A stretch of DNA of 64,000 nucleotides from Alicyclobacillus tolerans (GCF_021739485.1 NZ_JAJFNK010000009.1:89364-153363); one strand, 5' to 3'. Shown: positions 34,932-43,447, counted from the stretch's first letter. A program made the numbers and translations. The notes: generated by a model not told the origin, from the sequence alone.

Positions 34932-35219
34932 ATGAACAGTCAAAAGAAACGTCCCATTCATCTGTTGTTTCATTCTTTATCTGAAAAAGGCGAAACCGCG
35001 TATCGAATCCACACTGAGGACGGCTTGATTGAGGTCGCAAAACTAGTGATAGACGCTCAGGGATACATCACCTTTATTTTTGAAACTGAGTTTTTGCAAT
35101 TTCAAGGCACGCAACTGACAGACAGCCTGAGGGAGGCTCCCTGTTTCGGCGCGGTGAATTTCACATCTCTTTTCTACTTCTTTCTTAGATCATCAACGTC
35201 ATACGAAAATGTTCTTTAG
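34932..35219 (+). CDS. Small unrecognised domain protein, copy 1 (95 aa)
   Basis: ATG 34932 follows GAGGAGGG. The core IHLLFHSLSEKGETAYRI, HTEDGLIEVAKLVIDAQG, YITFIFETEFLQF recurs twice in the next gene, so the window holds three copies of a ~50-residue domain. The end (CFGAVNFTSLFYFFLRS) also has a counterpart there. Unknown function. Confidence 0.7.
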   Translation: MNSQKKRPIHLLFHSLSEKGETAYRIHTEDGLIEVAKLVIDAQGYITFIFETEFLQFQGTQLTDSLREAPCFGAVNFTSLFYFFLRSSTSYENVL

Positions 35220-35277
35220 TCTTGTTTGTTCATTTTTGTCATACATTCGGCGGACAGGTGAAAGGAGTTGATGCCGC

Positions 35278-35886
35278 ATGGAAGGGCAATTCAACGAGGC
35301 AGTGTACCTTTTGTTCGAACCAGAATCCTCGAACGTTAAACCTACCGCGTACCGCATAACCACGACGGAAGGTTTAGCAGAGGTCTGCGAGTTAATTAAG
35401 AGTAGGACTGGGCACATCCATTTCATTTCCGCAGAAGAGTTCGCCCACTGCGAACGGGCGGAACGGGTCACAGATTCAGTTTTCGATCCAATCGGCGCAA
35501 ATTTCGATTTTGATGGGGTCTTCTATATCTGGAAAGGAGGTGAAATTATGCCTAAGTATTTGTTAATGACACCATCAGCAACCCCTCTTAAAAAAACCGT
35601 TTTTCGGGTTACCACTGCACCGGGGCTGTTGGAGGTCACTGAACTTGTGAGGCAACGACCAAATGAGGCAAGGTTCGTTGGATACCGGGAATTTTTACGT
35701 CAGGTGACTCGTGGACGGTTTCCAGCTGGATTCATGGGTCATCTTTGCACAGTAGTATCCGATTGCGAGGCAGATGGATTGGCAGAGCAATGGAGAGACG
35801 GTTCGGAGTTTCGTCATGTATCTGATGTCATGGAGTGGATCATGCGCCCCGAAAACTTTATTCGAAAGTATAGACGTAAGAGATAA
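35278..35886 (+). CDS. Fused tandem copies 2 and 3 of the same small domain (202 aa)
   Basis: The first half (VYLLFEPESSNVKPTAYRI ... HFISAEEFAH) and the second (YLLMTPSATPLKKTVFRV ... RFVGYREFLRQV) both resemble the 95-aa neighbour. The junction reads FYIWKGGEIMPKY, where the DNA for KGGEI is a full ribosome site before an in-frame ATG at 35548. The ancestral arrangement was probably two genes whose stop was lost, or the second product is still also made alone. No family recognised. Confidence 0.72.
   Translation: MEGQFNEAVYLLFEPESSNVKPTAYRITTTEGLAEVCELIKSRTGHIHFISAEEFAHCERAERVTDSVFDPIGANFDFDGVFYIWKGGEIMPKYLLMTPSATPLKKTVFRVTTAPGLLEVTELVRQRPNEARFVGYREFLRQVTRGRFPAGFMGHLCTVVSDCEADGLAEQWRDGSEFRHVSDVMEWIMRPENFIRKYRRKR
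35532..35550 (+). promoter_or_regulatory. Internal ribosome site inside the fused gene
   Basis: AAAGGAGGTGA is a perfect SD placed 5 nt before ATG 35548, in frame with the surrounding gene. It could drive a separate 112-residue product. Confidence 0.65.
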
Positions 35887-35890
35887 AAAC

Positions 35891-35934
35891 AAAACCTCGC
35901 CACTCGTGTAACACTGTGGCGAGGTTTTGTTTTT
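35891..35934 (+). terminator. Terminator after fused domain gene
   Basis: AAAACCTCGCCAC pairs with GTGGCGAGGTTTT, followed by GTTTTTA. Confidence 0.92.
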
Positions 35935-36017
35935 AAGTGCGCAAATGCGGCCAGCAGATGAGGCACCTTGACCCCAAACTAACCCCGTCATCTAAGAGGG
36001 CATATATTCACTCCATG

Positions 36018-36053
36018 CAAAAGACCGCCAGAACAAATCTGACGGTCTTTTGA
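36018..36053. terminator. Bidirectional hairpin at the end of the HU-like gene
   Basis: CAAAAGACCG pairs with CGGTCTTTTG. It lies just beyond the HU-like stop on the minus strand. Confidence 0.8.
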
Positions 36054-36058
36054 TTCGA

Positions 36059-36331
36059 TCAATTCAGCTGTTCCTTGATTTGCGCACTTGGCGTAAATCT
36101 CACTGCGCGACAAGCCGGAGCCATCATACTCTCTTGCTTCACCGGGTGGTAAAAGCGGCGGGCCGCGCGATCACTGATCGCAAACGTCCCAAAGCCGCGC
36201 ACAGATACCTTCTCGCCATGTGTCAGCGCGTTTTGAATACTCTCTTGCATCGCCGTGAACATCTTACTTACGACCGACGGAGACACGTTTGCGCTTGTGG
36301 CGATGGACTTGATCAATTCGCTCTTGTTCAT
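36059..36331 (-). CDS. HU/IHF-family DNA-binding protein (element-encoded)
   Basis: 90 residues. MNKSELIKSIATSANVSPSV opens the helical dimerisation part and GEKVSVRGFGTFAISDRAAR the beta-arm region. The arm is divergent (FYHPVKQESM in place of the usual GRNPQTG block), unlike the chromosomal HU at 62864. It may bend DNA in recombination or replication of the element. Confidence 0.9.
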   Translation of the reverse strand: MNKSELIKSIATSANVSPSVVSKMFTAMQESIQNALTHGEKVSVRGFGTFAISDRAARRFYHPVKQESMMAPACRAVRFTPSAQIKEQLN

Positions 36332-36395
36332 TGTTCATTCCTCCCTTTTCATCCACCCAGAGGAGGTATGACAAAAATTCAGATAGGAGGGCAAT

Positions 36396-36560
36396 TCACG
36401 GGCGGAGATATTGGTACACCGTTTCACGCCTGATTCCGTAGGCCCGTGCGAGGGCTGATTTCGATTCACCTGCTGCTGAGCGTTGGAGCCATCACACCCC
36501 TTGAAGTCTTCGGCACGTCTGAGCGGTTCGGTGAGGCGACAGTCGTACCAAAGATATTTT
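36396..36560 (-). pseudogene. Remnant of a serine recombinase C-terminus
   Basis: The minus strand encodes LQRSAAGESKSALARAYGIR, RETVYQYLRP and a stop. It matches residues RQRASAGESKAELARVFHIS of the intact resolvase at 37619. Just upstream RAEDF in another frame matches AEEL of the same protein, so at least one frameshift is present. Further upstream homology fades. A decayed resolvase copy. Confidence 0.75.
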
Positions 36561-36792
36561 GACCAATGAAAACTCCAGAGTATGGTAAAATCCTGTACAG
36601 TGATTGATGTACGGGGTTTCTTTTCATTCAGGTAACGGGCAGCAATCCAATAACGATTCAATTGTTTTTGGTGTGATTTACATATTGAACGGTGTTACGT
36701 GGTGGGTGCGGGCAGGTAGAACGCATTCATTCCGAGTCCGTATTTAAGGCATATTTTAATTTTGTAAAGTTAGTCAGGAGGTTTTTGTTGTA

Positions 36793-37521
36793 ATGGAACG
36801 CAATCCATCGGCTGAAGAAGCGTATAACCTAATTCCATTGGCTATAGAAAACGCGATAGGTTTTATTGATGCTGCTGAACTCCTTTGCAAAAGCGAACAT
36901 TACGCTCATGGGTTTATTTTGGCCTCGTATGCGGTTGAAGAGATAGGAAAGGCTGGACAATTACAAGCGATTGCAAGTGGATTTGGTGAACATCTTACTT
37001 TGAGGAACCATCGGGAGAAAAATAAGGTGTTTCTTATGCAAACATATATGAATTACATGATCGTCAAATATCAGAACAAGTTTGAGCAATTTAGTCGTGA
37101 ACTTGGCAGTGAAAAATTCCTTGACCAAAATGAACTACAAACTTTAGCTGCAAATTCGCCCGAAATCCAGAAGGAAGTAGAACAGTTTATCAGTAATCTA
37201 TCGGAAACTTTCTCTAATGATTGGATGGACTTACGCTTTGATTTGCTATATACGAATATCGGTGATACAAGAAGCGTGCATGAAAAATGGGCGGTTCTAC
37301 GGCAAAAATTCGAAATAGCTCGATTGGTGGAATCGGGAATTGCATTTCAAAATTTAAGAGATGTAGTTGAACTTTTTAGAATGAACACTCCAGCATGTTA
37401 TGAAGGTATTGCATTCGAGGATTTTCGAAACAGCATCCCCGATTGGATATATGAATACAGAAGAAATATAGAGGCGGCAAACAAAGAGAAAGATGCAAAG
37501 CAAATTTCCGATTTAAGGTAG
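36793..37521 (+). CDS. AbiV-family abortive infection protein
   Basis: 242 residues, helical. NAIGFIDAAELLCKSEHYAH followed by FILASYAVEEIGKAGQLQAI is the HEPN-like core of AbiV proteins, with the conserved EE-GK motif. Lactococcal AbiV blocks phage translation after interacting with a phage protein; the same role here is inferred. Noticeably AT-rich. It lies between two recombinase loci, a common site for recent cargo. A GTCAGGAGG-like site precedes the ATG. Confidence 0.8.
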   Translation: MERNPSAEEAYNLIPLAIENAIGFIDAAELLCKSEHYAHGFILASYAVEEIGKAGQLQAIASGFGEHLTLRNHREKNKVFLMQTYMNYMIVKYQNKFEQFSRELGSEKFLDQNELQTLAANSPEIQKEVEQFISNLSETFSNDWMDLRFDLLYTNIGDTRSVHEKWAVLRQKFEIARLVESGIAFQNLRDVVELFRMNTPACYEGIAFEDFRNSIPDWIYEYRRNIEAANKEKDAKQISDLR

Positions 37522-37618
37522 TTGCAACTCCTGCGAACTAAAAGCAGAGGAACCCGCCCCGCCGCCGACAGTGGGAATCATCGCGGCGTGTCATGTAGTG
37601 CGGGGCGGTGTGGGTGGT

Positions 37619-38191
37619 TTAGCTACGGGGTTCGTACTTACCGTTGAGATATTTGTACACCGTGTCACGACTGATGTGGAAGACCCGCGCGAGTTCGGCT
37701 TTCGACTCGCCTGCCGAAGCGCGTTGGCGGAGTTCTTCGGCTTGTGCTTTGGTCAAAGCTGGTTTCCTGCCTTTGTACACTCCGCGTAGTTTGGCGAGTG
37801 CGATACCTTCCCTCTGCCGTTCACGGATAAGTTCCCTTTCAAATTGCGCAAAGGCTCCAAGGACGCTCAACAACAAGATCGACATCGGAGAATCATCGCC
37901 ACTGAACTCCAAATTCTCTTTGATGAACTTTACGGTCACGCCTTTATTCGTCATGGTTTTCACGAGCTGTAACAAGTCGGGAAGGTTACGTGCCAATCGA
38001 TCCAAGGAATGCACTACGACGGTATCGCCGTGCCTGACATACGCAAGCATGTTTTGAAGCTCCACTCGGTCAGTATTCTTGCCAGATATACGATCTGCGA
38101 ATTTGCGATCCAATGCAATTCCCACGAGTTGCCGATCCTCAAATTGATCCGCCGAACTCACGCGGACATAGCCCACCATTTGCCCCTTCAA
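37619..38191 (-). CDS. Serine recombinase / resolvase (Hin-like)
   Basis: About 190 residues. The catalytic domain starts YVRVSSADQ with nucleophile Ser12; further family blocks are VVHSLDRLARNLPDL, GAFAQFERELIRERQREGI and a C-terminal HTH_7 (SKAELARVFHISRDTVYKYL). It could resolve element dimers or invert DNA. TTG 38191 follows GGAGGAA; ATG 38179 is an alternative. A degenerate copy lies at 36396. Confidence 0.93.
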   Translation of the reverse strand: MKGQMVGYVRVSSADQFEDRQLVGIALDRKFADRISGKNTDRVELQNMLAYVRHGDTVVVHSLDRLARNLPDLLQLVKTMTNKGVTVKFIKENLEFSGDDSPMSILLLSVLGAFAQFERELIRERQREGIALAKLRGVYKGRKPALTKAQAEELRQRASAGESKAELARVFHISRDTVYKYLNGKYEPRS

Positions 38192-38390
38192 CGTACGTTC
38201 CTCCCTCCAAAGTGTCAAATATGACTCTTTGAGGTGGGCGACAACTGTCGAGTTTTAATGCCCCCTCACCCTAAACGGATGCGGTATGACAAAATTCGCA
38301 GACTTATTGCCGGGTAGACCCCAGACTGACATCTCTTTGTCCAAGAATTGCGATATGATAGGGTCAACTGATTTAAGTGAGGCGGTTTGT

Positions 38391-38990
38391 ATGGCAAATC
38401 ACGATTTCGGCGGCGCGTGCAACTGTCAAGAGTGTCGGACTACAAGTTTCGTAATTCCGTGTCCACACTGTGCGTTCGAGAATTCTGTCTTAGTTGTTCA
38501 GGACTCACATTGGGAAACAGATCGCAAGGGTAGCGGTGGATACTCATTTACCTTGCCCAACAAGCCCGGTCATGACTTTGAATGCTTCAAGTGCGGCAAC
38601 CGGGTTCCTAACACTCTGTACTTTGACGAAATCGACGCGGAATGGTGCAAGACAAAGCTGGAACGGCAGGATGCAATCGAGCGCGGACAGGTTTGCGCTC
38701 GGTGTGGCGCAGTTAAAGGGCACGACTATGCCAAGGGGATAATCGAAAAGGTTGAGCAACTGTACACAGTTGGAGAGGAGAACCTTTGTAAATCCTGCTA
38801 TGGTGACTATCTGGCAGAGACGCTTCCCGATCCTTCGGATGCGGATAACCGCTATGCCTTTAATCGGAGGACGCTTAAATGGGAATTGGCAAGGGTAAAA
38901 CGGGCATGTTCGGTGTGTGGGAAGATGCGATGGCTTAATGTCGAAAACCAATGGAAAACGAAGTGTTCAAAATGCTACAAAGGCACCTGA
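38391..38990 (+). CDS. Cys-rich multi-zinc-ribbon protein, 199 aa
   Basis: ATG 38391 follows GTGAGGCGG. It carries at least six CxxC pairs (CNCQEC, CPHC, CFKC, CARC, CKSC, CSVC, CSKC), which pair into about three zinc ribbons. The middle is HDFECFKCGNRVPNTLYF. No known catalytic motif. The ribbons could bind nucleic acid or act as a scaffold. Divergent from the resolvase gene. Confidence 0.75.
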   Translation: MANHDFGGACNCQECRTTSFVIPCPHCAFENSVLVVQDSHWETDRKGSGGYSFTLPNKPGHDFECFKCGNRVPNTLYFDEIDAEWCKTKLERQDAIERGQVCARCGAVKGHDYAKGIIEKVEQLYTVGEENLCKSCYGDYLAETLPDPSDADNRYAFNRRTLKWELARVKRACSVCGKMRWLNVENQWKTKCSKCYKGT

Positions 38991-39228
38991 TGCAATACAG
39001 TGAACAAAATCAAGCTGTCGAGTCGAGTATCGTTTTACGGTCATTGTGTACTATGCGGAACTAAGTAAAAGTCTCGCTACTTTTCACGATTTTACTATAC
39101 AGTCTAGTCGGCAAGTCACCAATTATTGGACACTTTCCGTTATTATGAAAGCAGGCTAAAAGCCGCCTTCTGACAAGAAATCTATGGCAGATACGACGGG
39201 AATCTGATAAAGGAGAGGGATAGCTACA

Positions 39229-40308
39229 TTGGCGAATAACAAGAGTATGGCGTTGGTGTTTCCAGCCTTCCTTTTACTCACGGGGTGCGGTATGCACGTA
39301 GCTACCTCATCAAGCGGGAACAACACACAGGGAAAAGGTACTTCCTCCATAACTAACGTTGTATCGACGGTGAATAATTCAGCCAATAGTGACGTTTCAG
39401 GGTATGTGTTTAGCGATCCGAAAATCGCCGTGTTCATTCAATACACCAATAGCGGAGGTCAACTATCTGGAACATTATATGAGGACTATGAGGACAACAA
39501 TAATCAATTCCAAACGTACAACTCGCCAATAACGGGAGAAATTAGCGGGAGTAGTATCAGTATCACGTTAAAGAACAGTGATAACACCTTGACGGGGAAT
39601 CTGTCAGGTGACACGTTAAATCTTGCTATTCCACAGAGCGATGGAACTATCCAAAATTTCCAGTTTCAACGTGGGACTTTAACGACCTACAACCAAGATG
39701 TTTCTAACATTCAGTCCACGGTATCCAGCGATCAGGCTGCCGCACAGCAGGCACAGCAGACGGCAGACTTGAATCAGAAGCTATCAGAACTAGAGTCGGC
39801 AGTACCCAGTGATATACAGTCAATTCAATCATACGAACAATCTCTACAGAGTGACGTAAAGAACACTGGAAACGATATTGGTAACGAGCGAAAGGATCTC
39901 GCGACCACACAAAGTGCCGAGCAAAGTGTATTAAAAGAACAAGCTGGAAACGCCCAAACACAACAAGATGCAGACCAAGTACAGCAGGACGCAGATCAAG
40001 TCCAACAAGATGAAGATCAAATTCAGCAGGACACTGATCAATTCTCCAGTGACGAAAACGGGCTAAAAAGTGCAGTCTCCCAACTACAATCTGATTTTCA
40101 AAACATGAACTCTGTGGCTGCACAGTTAGGCGTTACTGTACCAAGCTCAATGCCGTCAAGTTCTGACATATCGAACGCCGTAGATGGTGCTACATCGATT
40201 GATGACACCACATCAAAGACTCAGGCCGGGTATGTAACGCAAAGTGCTAACATGGTCAACATCGCAAACTCCCTAGCGCAAAAAGCGTTAAACTACGCGG
40301 GCAGTTGA
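39229..40308 (+). CDS. Coiled-coil lipoprotein, 359 aa
   Basis: TTG 39229 follows AAAGGAGAGG. A lipobox (LLLTGC, Cys20) precedes a Ser/Asn linker, a beta-rich domain (about 55-150; GQLSGTLYEDYEDNNNQF, ISITLKNSDNTLTGNLSG) and a long Gln-rich coiled coil (155-280). Residues 244-271 contain four or five near-identical heptads (QQDADQV type), visible as 21-bp DNA repeats. It is surface-lipidated. It ends 13 nt before the membrane Mrr/J gene, so the two are probably co-expressed. Confidence 0.82.
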   Translation: MANNKSMALVFPAFLLLTGCGMHVATSSSGNNTQGKGTSSITNVVSTVNNSANSDVSGYVFSDPKIAVFIQYTNSGGQLSGTLYEDYEDNNNQFQTYNSPITGEISGSSISITLKNSDNTLTGNLSGDTLNLAIPQSDGTIQNFQFQRGTLTTYNQDVSNIQSTVSSDQAAAQQAQQTADLNQKLSELESAVPSDIQSIQSYEQSLQSDVKNTGNDIGNERKDLATTQSAEQSVLKEQAGNAQTQQDADQVQQDADQVQQDEDQIQQDTDQFSSDENGLKSAVSQLQSDFQNMNSVAAQLGVTVPSSMPSSSDISNAVDGATSIDDTTSKTQAGYVTQSANMVNIANSLAQKALNYAGS

Positions 40309-40321
40309 AGGGGGTGTCTAG

Positions 40322-41446
40322 GTGGTTTTGATTATTTTACTTGTAATTGGTTTGGGCATTTATGAACTTTTGTCTAAGACAAAGTTACTGCGAGTACCGA
40401 ATCTAAAGAATTTTGGTTTTGGTAAACTTCTTAGACATCCTGTCTTATCGCTAGGTGCAATTGTTGATTTAGTATTATGGCGTCAGCTTCAGAATGAGAC
40501 GGGTTTTACTAGTGTTTTGGCGTTTTTCACATGGTTTTCTTATACAGGCGTATATGTAATAATATTCTTTTTTTGGTGGAAAAAAAGAAAAAGAGAAAGA
40601 CATGTTCAAGCCCAAAATCGGCGTATTGAGGAAGAGCGTAAGTGGAAAGCCGAACAAGAAGAGAAAGTACGTAGGTGGAAAGCTGAAGAGGCTGACAAAG
40701 AACGCAAGTGGAGAGAGGAACAGGCTGAAAACGAACGTAGATGGAAAGCGGAACAAGCTCAAGAGCAGGCTGAAGAACAGCGTCGATGGGAAGAAGAACA
40801 AGATAGGGAAGAGCGCAAGAGGCGCGAAGAGATGAGACAGGCTGGAATTGATGAAATTGACAAAATGGATGGATGGGAATTTGAGAAGAGAATGGAAGTT
40901 CATTTTGAAATTATGGGTTGGACGGTACTAAGAACTCCGGGTTCAGGAGACAAAGGCGCAGATTTGGTACTAACAACACCGGACGGGAGAACAGTTGTAA
41001 TTCAATGTAAGCGATATAATGTGCCCGTTGGCAAAGACGCTGTAGAAGAAGTTTTAAATGGTAAATTATATTATGAAGCAGACGCCGCTATGGTTATTAC
41101 CAACAGTCATTTAACTAGAGGCGCATTGGATTTAGCGAAAGCTAACAATGTTGATGTGTGGGAGCGAGAAGAGCTTATTCGGCAATTGTTAGCTGCAAAA
41201 GCGGAATATGACGAGAATGATTATGAGGAAGAGGACGATTCAGAATTAGTTCCGGATTGTTTTCGTGTTCTATTTTTTGAGAGCACCAGTGTAACGGAAG
41301 AAGAAGTGTTGCGCAGATACCGAAAACTTTCTACCGTGGCACACCCGGATGCAGGGGGAAGTGATGCTGCTTTTGTGCGGCTGCAAAACGCGAAGGATGA
41401 GTGCCTTGAGTATTTAGGGCGGCATCTAGCACAAGATGTAACTTGA
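40322..41446 (+). CDS. Membrane-anchored coiled-coil / Mrr-type nuclease / J-domain protein
   Basis: 374 residues in four parts. Two or three N-terminal spans (1-18, about 42-57, 64-86). A charged coiled coil (95-175) of 11-residue repeats, each with one Trp (108, 119, 130, 141, then 156). A restriction-endonuclease-like Mrr domain (182-285) with GWEFEKRMEVHFEIMGW, Asp214 in GDKGADLVL and Gln228/Lys230 in VIQCKRY. A J-like domain (313-367) with VLRRYRKLSTVAHPDAGG, HPD at 341-343. GTG 40322 follows AAGGGGGTG. All nuclease motif residues are intact. A defence role at the membrane is inferred. Confidence 0.85.
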   Translation: MVLIILLVIGLGIYELLSKTKLLRVPNLKNFGFGKLLRHPVLSLGAIVDLVLWRQLQNETGFTSVLAFFTWFSYTGVYVIIFFFWWKKRKRERHVQAQNRRIEEERKWKAEQEEKVRRWKAEEADKERKWREEQAENERRWKAEQAQEQAEEQRRWEEEQDREERKRREEMRQAGIDEIDKMDGWEFEKRMEVHFEIMGWTVLRTPGSGDKGADLVLTTPDGRTVVIQCKRYNVPVGKDAVEEVLNGKLYYEADAAMVITNSHLTRGALDLAKANNVDVWEREELIRQLLAAKAEYDENDYEEEDDSELVPDCFRVLFFESTSVTEEEVLRRYRKLSTVAHPDAGGSDAAFVRLQNAKDECLEYLGRHLAQDVT

Positions 41447-41586
41447 ATGTGGTTCTGCAGCAGCTCATCAAAGACTATCTGGTAACGAATAATGCTATTC
41501 CTTAAAAACATGCTGACGACCTACGTTAAGATAATTTCTTGATAGTGAATATCGGATTTGTGCACTATAACCCATTTTTCAAGGGG

Positions 41587-42189
41587 TTATTCTATCGAAA
41601 GGTCTGTAATCGGCGTACTAGGTATAACGAAATCATTCACAACGACCCGTGCTCTGTGTTCTGGTTTGAATTTAAACCAGTCTGAGCAGTACGTGTTTCC
41701 AATCACCGATTGATAGGATAACCTAACTCGGAGTGTCTGAGGCATCACAACACGAATAGTAAATTCTTTTACGAGGTCCACGAATTTACCCTCAATGAGA
41801 TGAACCTTCGGCGTTGGAATGTAACTGTTTGGATTTTCTTGATCAATTATATACGAAGTGATTCCGTATCCATCAACCTCTACAAGTACATTGAGGGCAG
41901 GTGCCCGACCTACATTAGTAACACGAAAGAAGATAGTCTTTAGGTCACCGCCATGTGGCGTATTGGGGTCTATAATTGGTTCCACTACTGCCTGTCCCCA
42001 ATCTAGCGAGACAAGAGGGACAAATTCATCTTTGCGCGTTTGCAAAATGTCGATTTTCGTTCGGTCTGCATCTTTACGGGCTTCATAAGATTGCCATAAC
42101 GCCACAATCACGGCGGCACAAGTAACAATAGCGGAAACTAGAGTTCCCCAAGCTGTCATTACATCAGTCCATAAAGGCTTTGTTATCAA
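41587..42189 (-). CDS. Membrane-anchored hypothetical protein, 200 aa
   Basis: One N-terminal span (AWGTLVSAIVTCAAVIVALW), then a short helix (QSYEARKDADRTKIDI) and a beta-rich domain (FFRVTNVGRAPALNVLVEVD). This span-then-sandwich layout is common in phage-defence and stress loci of unknown mechanism. AT-rich; element cargo. No specific family recognised. Confidence 0.7.
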   Translation of the reverse strand: MITKPLWTDVMTAWGTLVSAIVTCAAVIVALWQSYEARKDADRTKIDILQTRKDEFVPLVSLDWGQAVVEPIIDPNTPHGGDLKTIFFRVTNVGRAPALNVLVEVDGYGITSYIIDQENPNSYIPTPKVHLIEGKFVDLVKEFTIRVVMPQTLRVRLSYQSVIGNTYCSDWFKFKPEHRARVVVNDFVIPSTPITDLSIE

Positions 42190-42264
42190 TAAACATCCCC
42201 CTGTTCTTGATTCATTACAATAAAAAGCTGCGTCCTTGCTGTTTTACCTCATGTAAAAAAGCTC

Positions 42265-42714
42265 CTATCGGTCTTCGTAGTTAATGACAATTCGTAATGA
42301 ATCTCCTTTCGGCAACGCATTTTTTGCCTCTACTTTTATAGGGATATTTTCTTTCGGCATCAATTCAGCGTCAATGGGCAGGGTATCCATAATCGTAAAT
42401 GTCGCCCCTTGGGCTCCGCCGGGAGTGAAGTCTTCAAACACGACCGACTTAATATAATAGGTTTTTTTAGTGAAATTCAGTAAGTTTCCAGTGAACTGAC
42501 CAAAAGGATCTTGTACTAAATTTCTAATCCAAAACAGCTTGAATCCTAAATCTTGATAGTAAAACTGATCTCCATTACTCAGCGTTCCTATAGGCTGGTT
42601 TTCACGCGAGGTATCTTGTCGGACAGCCTGTTGTGGAGGGGTGCTTGCGGATGTCGTATTACATCCGGTTAGCAATAAAGTCATGAGTATGGCTGTGATT
42701 CCCCATTTTTTCAT
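42265..42714 (-). CDS. Small lipoprotein, 149 aa
   Basis: A signal peptide with lipobox LLLTGCN (Cys18) and a Ser/Thr/Pro linker precede a beta-rich domain (FTKKTYYIKSVVFEDFTPGG, NIPIKVEAKNALPKGDSLRI) of the kind seen in FxLYD-like Bacillus lipoproteins. Same strand as the preceding membrane protein gene, 75 nt apart, so possibly co-transcribed. Confidence 0.72.
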   Translation of the reverse strand: MKKWGITAILMTLLLTGCNTTSASTPPQQAVRQDTSRENQPIGTLSNGDQFYYQDLGFKLFWIRNLVQDPFGQFTGNLLNFTKKTYYIKSVVFEDFTPGGAQGATFTIMDTLPIDAELMPKENIPIKVEAKNALPKGDSLRIVINYEDR

Positions 42715-43167
42715 ATGCTATACGAAACCTCCATTGTTAAAAGTTTATTTGGTCGTTTCGTCACTCGAATGGTCATCATCGAGGTGTCAATTCACTGGGT
42801 ATTCTATCTTGAAGGTGGTCACCATCCTACAAGATTTATCTTGCGCTAGCTTGCACGTTACCTGAACAACAAAGATCATCCTGTACGGTTGTTCTGCACA
42901 GGATCTTACCATACTATGGAATGTTTTTTGCAAGACATATCTTTGATACCACTACTGCCTCGACGTTCAGCTCAAGCGGGCTTACAGTTGCGTCGGTTCG
43001 TTTTTTTTCGTGGCTGAGAATGCTTCGGACTGCGACCAGCGGCTCATTTTGTGGGGTTACCCCCCTACGAACCATTTCGCGCGGCCACCACTTTTGCGGC
43101 GTTTTAAGAGGGTTCTGAGGCGTTGAGGGTTGTTCTAGGACAATGTGTCGAAAGTGATTTGAAAGTC
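42715..43167. other. Intergenic stretch, no supported gene
   Basis: No frame with a plausible ribosome site and protein-like composition on either strand. It contains a GTGTCGAA box at 43144, related to the TCGACAC repeats elsewhere in the element. Confidence 0.5.
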
Positions 43168-43201
43168 GAAGACAGGCCCGTTCTTGGCAGCCTGTCTTCG
43201 T
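43168..43201. terminator. Hairpin upstream of the small zinc-ribbon gene stop
   Basis: GAAGACAGGC pairs with GCCTGTCTTC. It may end transcription of the minus-strand zinc-ribbon gene. Confidence 0.65.
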
Positions 43202-43234
43202 GATGAGATGGGATATTGTTCCTCGGAGTGTGAT

Positions 43235-43447
43235 TCAGTCGCGGGGATCGAGTGGGTCGTCGTCATCGCGATACCCGGTTGGCACGTCAAACTCCCTCAA
43301 AGCATCATGACCAGCGTATTCGGCAATTCCGTGACCGCAGGCACAGATTACGACGCTTCCGCTGACTTCGATTGACATGCGACTGACTTGGCTGCCTGTG
43401 TGCCATTCGACTGTGCGATTACATTTTGAGCATTGAATAATGAACAT
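43235..43447 (-). CDS. Small zinc-ribbon-like protein, 70 aa
   Basis: MFIIQCSKCNRTVEWHTGS, followed by VVICACGHGIAEYAGHDALR, forms a CxxC...CxC/H zinc-binding arrangement. An acidic tail (RDDDDPLDPRD) ends the protein. ATG 43447 follows AACGAGG. Last gene before attR. Unknown function. Confidence 0.68.
   Translation of the reverse strand: MFIIQCSKCNRTVEWHTGSQVSRMSIEVSGSVVICACGHGIAEYAGHDALREFDVPTGYRDDDDPLDPRD

Noticed and set aside
36335..36661. A 108-codon minus frame upstream of the HU-like gene
   Set aside because: It covers the degenerate resolvase tail in the wrong frame; the remnant explains the sequence better.
39964..40044. The 21-bp repeats as a regulatory array
   Set aside because: They are in frame and encode heptads of the lipoprotein coiled coil.
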